Positions 24,608 through 33,000 of a DNA stretch of 39,185 nt are shown one piece after another. The DNA comes from Sphingomonas populi (lineage in GTDB: Bacteria > Pseudomonadota > Alphaproteobacteria > Sphingomonadales > Sphingomonadaceae): contig NZ_SGIS01000005.1 of assembly GCF_004208535.1 (NCBI RefSeq), forward strand, positions 1-39,185. The letters are read 5' to 3'. Every line of letters starts with the position of its first letter. Within the stretch, counting starts at the first letter, position 1. Made by a program: the position numbers and the translations under genes. The notes under the pieces are model-generated. The model had not been told where the DNA came from, did no database searches, and saw only the letters and a list, made by a program, of their open reading frames with translations.

Positions 24608-25627
24608 TCAGTCCTTCATCACTTTCTTCAGCGCCTCGCCGATCCGCACCGGGCCGGGGAAATACGCCCATTCGAGGCTGTGCGGGTAGGGTGTGTCGAA
24701 GCCGGTCACGCGCTCGATCGGCGCTTCGAGATGGTAGAAGCAGCGTTCCTGCACCAGCGCCGACAGTTCCGCGCCGAACCCGCCGGTGCGCGTCGCTTCG
24801 TGGATGATCATGCAGCGCCCGGTCTTCTTCACCGACGCTTCGATCGTCTCGATATCGAGCGGTACGAGCGTGCGCAGGTCGATGATCTCGGCATCGACGC
24901 CAGCATCTGCGATCACGGCGCTCGCGACATGCACCATCGTGCCATAGACGAGGATCGTCAGCGCCTCGCCTTCGCGCACAACGTTGGCCTTGCCGAGCGG
25001 GATTTTGTAATAGCCCTCGGGCACCGCGCCGGCGGGATGCTGCGACCAATTCTGCGTCGGGCGATCCCAATGGCCGTCGAACGGGCCGTTGTAGATTCGC
25101 TTGGGCTCGAAAAACAGCGTCGGGTCATTGTCCTCGATCGCGGCGATCAGCAGCCCCTTGGCGTCATAGGGTGTCGACGGGATCACCGTCTTGATGCCGG
25201 ATACGTGCGTGAAGATACCTTCGGGCGATTGCGAATGCGTCTGCCCGCCGAAAATGCCACCGCCGAAGGGCGAGCGCACCGTGATCGGCGCGATGAACTC
25301 GCCTGCCGAGCGATAGCGCAGCCGCGCCGCCTCGCTCACCAACTGGTCGAGCGCGGGGTAGATGTAATCGGCGAACTGGATCTCGGGCACTGGCCGCAGC
25401 CCGTATGCGCCCATCCCGACCGCGACGCCGATGATGCCGCATTCGGTGATCGGCGTGTCGAACACGCGGGTCTTGCCGTATTTCGCCTGCAATCCGGCGG
25501 TCGCGCGGAACACGCCGCCGAAATAGCCGACGTCTTCGCCCATCACGATGACGGCGGGATCGCGATCCATCATCACGTCCATCGCCGAGTTGATCGCCTG
25601 GATCATGTTCATGCGGGTGGTGCTCAC
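24608..25627 (-). CDS. bkdA2: Branched-chain 2-oxoacid dehydrogenase E1 beta subunit
   Basis: The E1 beta subunit joins E1 alpha in a heterotetramer that decarboxylates branched-chain 2-oxoacids with thiamine diphosphate. The 339-residue product has the transketolase-like fold: MNMIQAINSAMDVMM at the start, MGEDVGYFGGVFRATAGL with the ThDP-contacting glutamate, FDTPITECGIIGVAVGMG, EIQFADYIYPALDQLV, and a C-terminal domain with HEATRTGGFGAEL. The start is a GTG preceded by GGGGAGAGG, which belongs to the neighbouring palindromic repeat. The first ATG, five codons in, has no ribosome-binding site. It sits between bkdA1 and bkdB. Confidence 0.93.
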   Translation of the reverse strand: MSTTRMNMIQAINSAMDVMMDRDPAVIVMGEDVGYFGGVFRATAGLQAKYGKTRVFDTPITECGIIGVAVGMGAYGLRPVPEIQFADYIYPALDQLVSEAARLRYRSAGEFIAPITVRSPFGGGIFGGQTHSQSPEGIFTHVSGIKTVIPSTPYDAKGLLIAAIEDNDPTLFFEPKRIYNGPFDGHWDRPTQNWSQHPAGAVPEGYYKIPLGKANVVREGEALTILVYGTMVHVASAVIADAGVDAEIIDLRTLVPLDIETIEASVKKTGRCMIIHEATRTGGFGAELSALVQERCFYHLEAPIERVTGFDTPYPHSLEWAYFPGPVRIGEALKKVMKD

Positions 25628-25826
25628 TTGGCCTCTCCCCTGGACAGGGGAGAGGGATACCGCAGCTTGGCAGCTTGCTGCCTAGCGAAGGTTGGGTGAG
25701 GGGTTGAGCGGTCCGCAGGACCGCGCGGCGCAAGCGCGCCGCTCACCCCTCTCCCAGCTCCGACTAAGGCCCGCTGAAGACGCGGGCCCAAGTCTGCGCA
25801 ACCCTCTCCCCTCGAGGGGAGAGGGA
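25628..25826. repeat. Composite palindromic repeat between bkdA1 and bkdA2
   Basis: The 220-base gap is nearly filled by palindromes. CCTCTCCCCTG pairs with CAGGGGAGAGG at 25632-25655. A branched unit has outer arms GAGCG (25706-25710) and CGCTC (25740-25744) around GGTCC-GCA-GGACC and GGCGC-AAGC-GCGCC hairpins. A perfect 24-base palindrome lies at 25802-25825. It interrupts the bkd operon, and its edge supplies the ribosome-binding purines of bkdA2. Confidence 0.85.
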
Positions 25827-25847
25827 GACATGGTGCGACCGCGCCCA

Positions 25848-27134
25848 TCACTTGCGCGCCCACGGGCGGCCGCTCGCCGTCTCTTCGGCGATCATCTGCG
25901 CTTGCTGTTCGCGCAAATGCCACGGCATCTCCTCGAACACGCCATCGAACAGCGTATCGAGCGGCTGGTGCAGCCCGTGGCCGAGGATGCCGTTGGCCTC
26001 GGCTTCCTTCTGTGCCGCTCGCACCATTTCGGCGATCTCCTTGTCCTGCGCGATATGGCGGTCCTCGTCCCATTCATCGATCGCGATGAGATGATCCTTC
26101 AGCCGGGTGACCGGGTCGCCGAGCGGCCAGGCGCTCGCCTCGCCGGCCGAGCGATATTGGCCCGGATCGTCCGAGGTCGAATGGCCTTCGACGCGGTAGG
26201 TAAAATGTTCGATCAGCGTCGGCCCCTGATTGGTGCGTGCGCGCTCCGCCGCCCATGCGGTCGCCGCATAGACCGCGAGCGCGTCGTTGCCATCGACCCG
26301 CAGCCCGGCGATGCCATAGCCGATCGCGCGCGCCGCAAACGTGGTCGCCTCCGCGCCAGCGAACCCCGAGAAGCTCGAAATCGCCCATTGGTTGTTGACG
26401 ACGTTGAAGATCACCGGCGCGCGGTAGACGCTGGCGAAGGTGCAGGCCGAGTGGAAATCCCCCTCTGCGGTCGATCCCTCGCCGCACCACGCCGCCGCGA
26501 TACGCGTGTCGCCCTTGGCCGCGCTCGCCATCGCCCAGCCCACCGCTTGCGGATATTGCGTGGTGAGGTTGCCCGAGATCGAGAAGAAGCTGGCGTCGCG
26601 CACCGAATACATGATCGGGAGCTGCTTGCCCTGTAGCCGGTCGCCCTTGTTCGAATAGATCTGGTTCATCATGTCGACCAGACTCCAGCCCCGCGCGACC
26701 AGCAGGCCCTGCTGGCGGTACGACGGGAAGCACATGTCGTCACGATCGAGCGCAAAGGCGGCGGACACCGCGACCGCCTCCTCGCCGGTACACTTCATAT
26801 AGAAGCTGGTCTTGCCCTGCCGCTGCGCGCGGAACATGCGCTCATCGAACGCGCGCACCGTCACCATGCTGCGCAGCATGTCGCGCAGCGTATCGGGCGA
26901 AAGGCGCGGATTCCACGGACCGACCGCTTGCCCGTCCGTGTCGAGAACGCGCACGAGATCATAGGCGAGATCGGTGAACGCATGGGCGGGTTCGGCGGTG
27001 TCGGGGCGGCGCGCCTGCCCGGCGGGGGGCAGCACAACCTCCGTGAAATCCACCGTATCGCCGGGCCGGAAGCGCGGTTCCGGCACGTACAGCGACAGGG
27101 GAGGCAGATTGGCGCCGGGGCGGTCGCTTGGCAT
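25848..27134 (-). CDS. bkdA1: Branched-chain 2-oxoacid dehydrogenase E1 alpha subunit
   Basis: E1 alpha binds thiamine diphosphate and carries out oxidative decarboxylation of the 2-oxoacids derived from valine, leucine and isoleucine. The 428-residue product shows SFYMKCTGEEAVAVSAAFAL, the MCFPSYRQQGLLVARG segment, and the ThDP motif that starts GEGSTAEGDFHSA and ends NNQWAIS. The phosphorylation-loop-like YRVEGHSTSDDP is also present. Together with the separate beta subunit gene this fits the BCKDH type rather than pyruvate dehydrogenase. The ATG at 27132-27134 has GGAG five bases upstream; a GTG one codon earlier is the alternative. It is divergent from the imuA cassette. Confidence 0.92.
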   Translation of the reverse strand: MPSDRPGANLPPLSLYVPEPRFRPGDTVDFTEVVLPPAGQARRPDTAEPAHAFTDLAYDLVRVLDTDGQAVGPWNPRLSPDTLRDMLRSMVTVRAFDERMFRAQRQGKTSFYMKCTGEEAVAVSAAFALDRDDMCFPSYRQQGLLVARGWSLVDMMNQIYSNKGDRLQGKQLPIMYSVRDASFFSISGNLTTQYPQAVGWAMASAAKGDTRIAAAWCGEGSTAEGDFHSACTFASVYRAPVIFNVVNNQWAISSFSGFAGAEATTFAARAIGYGIAGLRVDGNDALAVYAATAWAAERARTNQGPTLIEHFTYRVEGHSTSDDPGQYRSAGEASAWPLGDPVTRLKDHLIAIDEWDEDRHIAQDKEIAEMVRAAQKEAEANGILGHGLHQPLDTLFDGVFEEMPWHLREQQAQMIAEETASGRPWARK

Positions 27135-27182
27135 CACTTCTCCGCAGTTCGGATCGGCACGTCCGTCAGAACGCCCGAAATC

Positions 27183-27215
27183 ATCTTATGCGCCGTTGTT
27201 ATTAAATTTCAACGG
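27183..27215 (-). promoter_or_regulatory. Candidate bkd promoter with overlapping palindromic operator
   Basis: On the minus strand TTGAAA (27207-27212) and TAAGAT (27183-27188) lie 18 bases apart, resembling a sigma-70 promoter about 50 bases before bkdA1. CCGTTG (27193-27198) and CAACGG (27210-27215) form a perfect inverted repeat with an AT-rich 11-base centre that covers the -35. It looks like a repressor site for the branched-chain operon; the regulator is unknown. Confidence 0.45.
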
Positions 27216-27234
27216 TCTTGGCTAGACCCTCGGC

Positions 27235-27263
27235 TTCTCCCCTCCCTTCCAGGCAGGGGAGAA
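27235..27263. repeat. Degenerate copy of family G repeat
   Basis: TTCTCCCCTCCCTTCC followed by AGGCAGGGGAGAAG resembles one hairpin of the family G repeat (compare 9705-9868 and 24147-24250), with a base change in the right arm. It lies in the divergent bkdA1-imuA region. Confidence 0.6.
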
Positions 27264-27269
27264 GGGCCA

Positions 27270-27299
27270 TTGACTCAGGTGTGCTAAACAGAACAAAAT
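27270..27299 (+). promoter_or_regulatory. Candidate sigma-70 promoter of imuA
   Basis: TTGACT (27270-27275) and CAAAAT (27294-27299) are 18 bases apart. The -10 overlaps the LexA box at 27291-27305, the arrangement expected for LexA repression. Confidence 0.5.
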
Positions 27300-27305
27300 A
27301 GGAAC
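27291..27305 (+). promoter_or_regulatory. LexA (SOS) box of the imuA-imuB-dnaE2 cassette
   Basis: GAAC (27291-27294), seven bases, GAAC (27302-27305) is a perfect match to the alphaproteobacterial LexA site, a GTTC-N7-GTTC direct repeat read on the other strand. It lies nine bases before the GTG start of imuA and predicts DNA-damage induction of the cassette. Confidence 0.85.
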
Positions 27306-27313
27306 ACTTAGCA

Positions 27314-28081
27314 GTGAGTCGAATCGTGTCGTCAGCCACCATAGCAGAATTGCGTGAAAGCCTGCGGGCGATCCAGGGCGATGGCCTCAAGCGCCGCCCG
27401 GTGCTGCCGTTCGGCGTTGCCGCGCTCGACGGGCGAATCGCGAGCGGCGGGCTGCGGCTCGATTCGCTCCACGAAATCGCTGCCGCCAGCCCCGATCCCA
27501 GCGATGACGCCGCCGCGACCCTGTTCATGGCGGGTGCCGCCGCGCGGGCGTGGGGGCCGGTGTTGTGGGTGGTGCGCCGCCGCGACCTGTTCGCGCCGGG
27601 GCTGTATCAGGCCGGCCTTGATCCCGATCGCGTGCTCTATGCCGAGGCGGCGGATGATGCCGAAGTACTGGCGCTGATGGAGGAGGGGCTGCGCCACCGT
27701 GGCCTCGGTGCGGTGATCGGCGAGGTCAAGCGCGCCGCCATGCCCAACACCCGCCGCCTGCAACTCGCCGCCGAGGGCGGCAAGACGATCGCGCTGTTGC
27801 TCAAGCGGCATGCGCGCGAAGGGGGGAACCCGCTCCACGTCCCCTCCGCCGCGATCACGCGTTGGCGGATCGGCAGCGCACCTTCGGAGCCGCTGCCGGT
27901 CGAGGGGGTCGGGCGCGCCTGCTGGCACGTCGCTTTGGTCCGCCAGCGCGGCGGCGAGCCTTTCGAAACCATCATGGAGGCATGCGATGAAACGGGTCGC
28001 CTCGCTCTACCTGCCCGACTGGCCGATCGAACGGCTGCGACGGATGGAGCGGACCGATATTCCTACGTCGAAGCTGCGTGA
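27314..28081 (+). CDS. imuA: ImuA, SOS mutagenesis RecA-like protein
   Basis: ImuA is the RecA/SulA-like partner that works with ImuB and DnaE2 in damage-induced translesion synthesis. The 255-residue product has the typical N-terminus (ELRESLRAIQG), the LPFGVAALDGRIASGGLRLD core, GPVLWVVRRRDLFAPGLYQAGL, and the C-terminal RWRIGSAPSEPLPVEGVGRACW segment. The start is a GTG with AGGAA nine bases upstream; that sequence overlaps the LexA box. Its last 95 bases overlap the beginning of imuB in another frame. A segment reading HAREGGNP resembles peptides encoded by sphingomonad palindromes, though no full repeat is visible here. Confidence 0.85.
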   Translation: MSRIVSSATIAELRESLRAIQGDGLKRRPVLPFGVAALDGRIASGGLRLDSLHEIAAASPDPSDDAAATLFMAGAAARAWGPVLWVVRRRDLFAPGLYQAGLDPDRVLYAEAADDAEVLALMEEGLRHRGLGAVIGEVKRAAMPNTRRLQLAAEGGKTIALLLKRHAREGGNPLHVPSAAITRWRIGSAPSEPLPVEGVGRACWHVALVRQRGGEPFETIMEACDETGRLALPARLADRTAATDGADRYSYVEAA

Positions 28082-28094
28082 CGTAGTCGCGAGA

Positions 28095-28168
28095 CGAAAT
28101 AGCGAAGCTATTTCGCACAGCGACAAGCCCGGCCGGCGGCGCGAAGCGCCGTCAGACGACTCGGGCTT
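28095..28168. repeat. Palindromic insertion 1 inside imuB
   Basis: CGAAATAGC-GAA-GCTATTTCG (28095-28115) is a perfect 9-bp hairpin. It is followed by a unit with outer arms AAGCCCG (28125-28131) and CGGGCTT (28162-28168) around GGCGC-GAA-GCGCC (28138-28150). The segment is AT-richer than its surroundings at the first hairpin and is read in frame as VVARRNSEAISHSDKPG and onward, in a region where a short linker is expected. Confidence 0.75.
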
Positions 28169-28497
28169 TGCCCGAGGCGCGGCCACGCTCGCCGAAGCCG
28201 CCGCCGCCGAGCAAGCCGTCGCCTGTTCGGTGCCACGCGGCGGCGGCTGGCGCCCCGGCGCGAAATGGGCGCGCGAGGAGACCTCCGCGCGCATGAGCGG
28301 GCATGTCGATGGAAAGGCGAACGTCGCCGCGCAGATCGCAGCACTCCCCGCCCACCAGCGCCCGCCGCTACGCGAGCTCGGCCGCCGCAGCGAAGCCGCA
28401 GCAGCGCCGTTCCGCGCCATGCCACCCGACGAGGCGACCGGCGGCCAGCCGTTCCGTCCACCCGGCGCGCTGCCGAAATCACTCGGCCCAAGCCAAT

Positions 28498-28579
28498 CCG
28501 TTCTCCCGCGAAAGCGGGAGTCCAGTGTCACACGCGATGCCGCCCGCGACTCTGGCCCTCCGCCTGCGCGGGGGAACGG
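28498..28579. repeat. Palindromic insertion 2 inside imuB (family H)
   Basis: Arms 28498-28525 (CCGTTCTCCCGCGAAAGCGG and on) and 28550-28579 are imperfect inverted copies. Each has its own small hairpin, for example CTCCCGC-GAAA-GCGGGAG. It is read in frame as VLPRKRESSVTRDAARDSG. The same family is in dnaE2 at 32557-32646. Confidence 0.8.
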
Positions 28580-30046
28580 TGCGCCGCAGCCGCTCGTCAC
28601 CAGCCTCAAGCACGGCAGCCGCGTCGTCATCGCCGCCGCCTGCCCGGCGGCGCGTGCCTTGGGTCTCATGCCCGGCATGGCGATCACCCAGGCGCGCGCG
28701 CTGGTGCCGGGTCTCGACATCCGCGATGCCGATCCGGCCGGCGACGCCGCCGATCTGCTGCGCCTCGCCACGACGGCGGCACGACGCTGGACGCCGATCG
28801 CCGCAGTGTCGGGCGCGGACGGATTGTTGCTCGATATCACCGGCACCGCGCATCTGTTCGGCGGCGAGGCGACAATGGCACGTCGTATCGTGAGGCTGCT
28901 CGCGCGGCTGGGCTACACCGCCCGAGTCGCGGTGGCCGATACGCCGGGGGCGGCATGGGCGACGGTTTTTCGGTTATCCCTTCCGGGCAACACCCCGAAG
29001 CCCTCGCCCCGCTCCCCCTCGCAGCCCTCCGCCTAGATCCCGCCACTATCGACGCACTCGTCCATCTCGGTGTCGAGACCATCGGCCAGCTCGCCGCGAT
29101 GCCACGCGCGCCGCTTGCGCGCCGTTTCGGCGATGCGCTCCTCACCCGGCTCGATCAGGCGCATGGCCGCGTCGCCGAGCCACTCGACCCCGTCATCCCG
29201 CCCGAGCCGATCGCGGTCGTACAGCGTTTCGCCGAACCGATCGCCACTGCCGAGGCGATCGCGCACTGGCTGGGCAAGCTCATGCAGCACCTCGTCACCG
29301 CGCTCGCGCAGGCCGGCAAGGGCGCGCGGATGATCGAACTGGTCGCCGACCGGATCGACGGCGTGCCCCAGCATCTCCGCATCGGCCTCGCCCGGCCGAG
29401 CCGTGATGCTGCACATATGCTGCGCCTCATCACCCGCCGCATCCAAGAGATTTCACCCGGCTACGGCATCGATGCGCTCGCCTTCCACGTTCGCCGCGCC
29501 GACCCGCTTGGTGCGCAGCCGTTCGAGGAACGGCTTGAAGACCGCACCACCGACATCGCCCCCTTGGTCGATGCGCTCGCCAACCGCATCGGCGACGCGC
29601 GGCTGTGGCGAATCCGGCCGGTCGAGAGCGACGTGCCCGAACGCTCGCTTGCATCCGGGCCGCCGCTCCTCGATGCCACACGCCCGGCCACGCGGCTCAA
29701 GCCCGACGATGTCCGCCAACTCGATCGCGGGGTCGATCTCCACCCCTGGCACCCGCGCTGGCCGCGCCCGGCGCGGCTGCTGCGCCGGCCCGAGTTGCTC
29801 GACCATGTCATCGCCGAACTGCCCGATCAGCCACCGCGCCGCTTCACCTGGCGCGGGGAGACGCACCGCATCGTCCGCGCCGACGGGCCGGAGCGCATCC
29901 TCGGCGAATGGTGGCAACGCGCCGCAGAGGCGCAATCGGTACGCGACTATTTCCGCGTCGAGGACGAAGCCGGCCACCGCTTCTGGCTGTTCCGCCGTGG
30001 CGACGGCGAACGCCCCGAAACCGGCGACCTCGCCTGGTTCATCCAC

Positions 30047-30076
30047 GGCGCGTTCGGGTGAGGCGCGTTCGGGTGA
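30047..30076 (+). repeat. 15-bp tandem duplication at the imuB end
   Basis: GGCGCGTTCGGGTGA occurs twice in a row (30047-30061 and 30062-30076). The first copy encodes the last ImuB residues and stop; the second only lengthens the gap to dnaE2. Confidence 0.9.
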
Positions 30077-30086
30077 GGTGGGGCGC

Positions 30087-33000
30087 ATGACCTACTCCGA
30101 ACTCCAGGTCACGACGCATTATTCGTTCCTGCGCGGCGCGTCCTCGCCGCAGCAACTGTTCGAAGCCGCCGCTCTGGCGGGCATGCCCGCGCTCGGCATC
30201 GTCGATCGTAACTCGGTCGGTGGCATCGTGCGCGGGCTGGTCGCTGCCGAGGAGATCACCGCGCAAGGAACGCCGATCCGCCTCGTGCCCGGATGCCGGC
30301 TCGATCTGGTCGACGGCGCATCTTTGCTGGTCTGGCCCGAAGATCGCGCGGCGTGGGGCCGGCTCACGCGCCTGCTGACACTCGGCAAGGGGCGCGCCAA
30401 TGCGCAGAAGGGCGAGAAAGGGCGATGCTTCCTGCATTGGGAAGATGTGGCGGCGCATGCGCAAGGGCTGGTCGCCGCGCTCGTTCCCGGTCTCGCTGAC
30501 ACCGGGGATATGCACCAACTGCGCTGGATGGCGGATATCTTCGATCGCAAGCGCGGCCATGTGTGCCTGACCCAGCATCGCCGCCCCGGCGAGGCCCGTC
30601 GACTGCACGCCCTCGCCGACAGCGCGCGTCGCTTCGGGCTTTCGCCGATCGTCACCGGCGACGTGCTCTACGACGTGCCAGAGCGCCGCATGTTGCAGGA
30701 CGTCGTCACCGCGATCCGCGAGACATGCACGATCGACGAACTCGGCTTCCGCCGCGAGCGCAGCGCAGACCGGCACCTCAAAAGCCCTGAGGAGATGGCG
30801 CGCCGCTTCCGCCACCACCGCCATGCGCTCGCCGCCGTCGAGGCGGTTGTCGAGCGCTGCACCTTCTCCCCGCGCGATCTCGATTACCAATATCCCGATG
30901 AGATCGTGCTCAGCGGACGCTCGCCGCAGGCCGCGCTCGAACATCTCGCCCGCACGGCACTCGCGCGGAAATTCGATGGAAATCCGCCACGCGCCTATAC
31001 CGAATTGCTCGAACACGAACTCGGGCTGGTTGGCGAGATGGGCTACGCGCCCTATTTTCTGACCGTCAATTCGATCATGGCCTATGCCCGCGCCCAGCGC
31101 ATTTTGTGCCAGGGGCGCGGTTCGGCGGCCAATTCTGTGATCTGCTACGTGCTCGGCATCACCTCGATCGATCCGGTCGAGCGCAAGCTGCTGTTCGAAC
31201 GCTTCATCAACAAGGATCGCCACGAGCCGCCCGATATCGATGTCGATTTCGAGCATGAGCAGCGCGAGCGCGTCATTCAGTGGATTTACGAGACCTATGG
31301 CGAGCAGCATGCCGCGCTGACCGCCGTGGTCAGCCGCTTCCGGTCGCGCGGCAGCATCCGCGAGGTCGGCAAGGCGCTGGGCCTGCCCGAAGACATGACG
31401 GCGGGACTGGCCAGCCAGATCTGGGGCTGGTCGAGCGAGGGCGTGCCCGACGCGCATGTCGAGGCGCTCAACCTCGACAAGACCGAGCCGCGTCTTGCGC
31501 TCGCGCTGGATCTCGCCACGCAGTTGATCGGCACGCCGCGCCATCTGTCGCAGCATCCCGGCGGCTTCGTGCTGACCCGCGACCGGCTCGATGATCTCGT
31601 GCCGATCGAACCCGCCGCGATGGCGGACCGGAAGGTCATCGAATGGGAGAAAGGCGATATCGAGGAACTCGGCTTCATGAAGGTCGATATTCTCGGTCTC
31701 GGCATGCTCGGCTGCATGCGGCGCTGCTTCGATCTGCTGCGCGAACACAAGGGCCTCGATCTCGATATGGCGTCGGGCGCGCTCCAGACCGACGATCCCG
31801 GCACCTATGCGATGATCCAGCGCGCCGATACGCTCGGCGTGTTCCAGATCGAGAGCCGCGCGCAGATGTCGATGCTGCCGCGCATGAAGCCCAAGGAATT
31901 CTACGACCTCGTCATCGAAGTCGCGATCGTGCGGCCGGGGCCGATCCAGGGCGACATGGTGCATCCCTATCTCAAGCGCCGCGAGGGCAAGGAGAGGGTC
32001 AGCTACCCCAATGCCGCGCTGAAGGCGGTGCTGGAAAAGACGCTCGGCGTGCCGTTGTTCCAGGAACAGGCGATGCAGGTCGCGATCGTCGGTGCTGGTT
32101 TCACCGCCGCCGAGGCCGATCAGCTCCGTCGCGCGATGGCGACCTTCAAGATGACCGGCGGAGTCGGCAAGTTCACCGAAAAGCTCGTCAGCGGCATGCT
32201 CGCGAACGGCATCACCCAGGCGTTCGCCGAACGGCTCGTCAAGCAGATCGAGGGGTTCGGCAGCTATGGCTTCCCCGAAAGCCACGCGGCGAGCTTCGCC
32301 AAGATCGCTTATGCCTCGTGCTGGATGAAGCATCACCACCCGGATGTGTTCTGCGCCGCGCTGCTCAACGCGCAGCCGATGGGATTCTACGCGCCCGCGC
32401 AGATCGTCCGCGATGCACGCGCGCATGGCGTCGATGTGCTGCCGCCGTGCGTCAACGCGAGCGACTGGGATAGTGTGTTGGTGGAGCCTTCCGAAGCGGC
32501 TTCCCCGGCGCAGGCGAGACCTCTGCAACCGTCGCTGCGAGCACTCAGTCCTGTCGCGTTTTCCCGCGAACGCGGGAATCCAGAGCCAAGCAAAACAACG
32601 ACTTGCGGCTCTATGGACTCTGCACCCTCGCGTTCGCGAGAGAACCGGAAAGATAGCGAGAATGCGGGGAAGGACCAAGCCAGTGTGATGCGCCATCCCC
32701 TCCGCCTCGGGCTGCGCATCGTCGCCGGCCTGTCCGGCGCGGAGGCCGGCAAGCTGCTGATGGCGCGCGCCGCCGCGCGCTTCACCTCGGTCGAGGATCT
32801 GTGGCGCCGCACCGGCATCTCGACGCTCGCGCTGGAGAAACTCGCGCGCGCCGATGCGTTCCACGCGCTCGGGCTCGACCGGCGGCAGGCGTTATGGGCG
32901 GTGCGCGGGCTCGGCGCCAAACCCTTGCCGCTGTTCGCCGCCGCCGATGCGCGCGTCTCCGGCATCGAGCCGCCGGTCGCGCTGGTGCCGCTCACCGCCG

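Larger units (their letters stand above)
27987..30061 (+). pseudogene. imuB: ImuB, Y-family DNA polymerase-like mutasome protein, frame broken at a T5 run
   Basis: ImuB is a catalytically inactive Y-family polymerase relative that links DnaE2 to the replication clamp. The start ATG at 27987 has GGAGG six bases upstream and gives MKRVASLYLPDWPIERLRR. Frame one runs to a stop at 29036 through SRVVIAAACPAARALGL and DGLLLDITGTAHLFGGEA. The rest, from ALAPLPLAALRLDPATIDAL to WFIHGAFG, is in another frame ending at 30061. A single extra T in the run 28966-28970 would restore one protein (WATVFSVIPSGQH). It may be a sequencing error, a real mutation or -1 recoding. Two palindromic insertions lie in frame in the N-terminal half (about residues 33-61 and 171-198). 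Confidence 0.8.

Noticed and set aside
30039..32864. A 941-codon minus-strand frame opposite dnaE2
   Set aside because: It mirrors the codon pattern of dnaE2 and has no recognisable motif; dnaE2 on the plus strand is certain.
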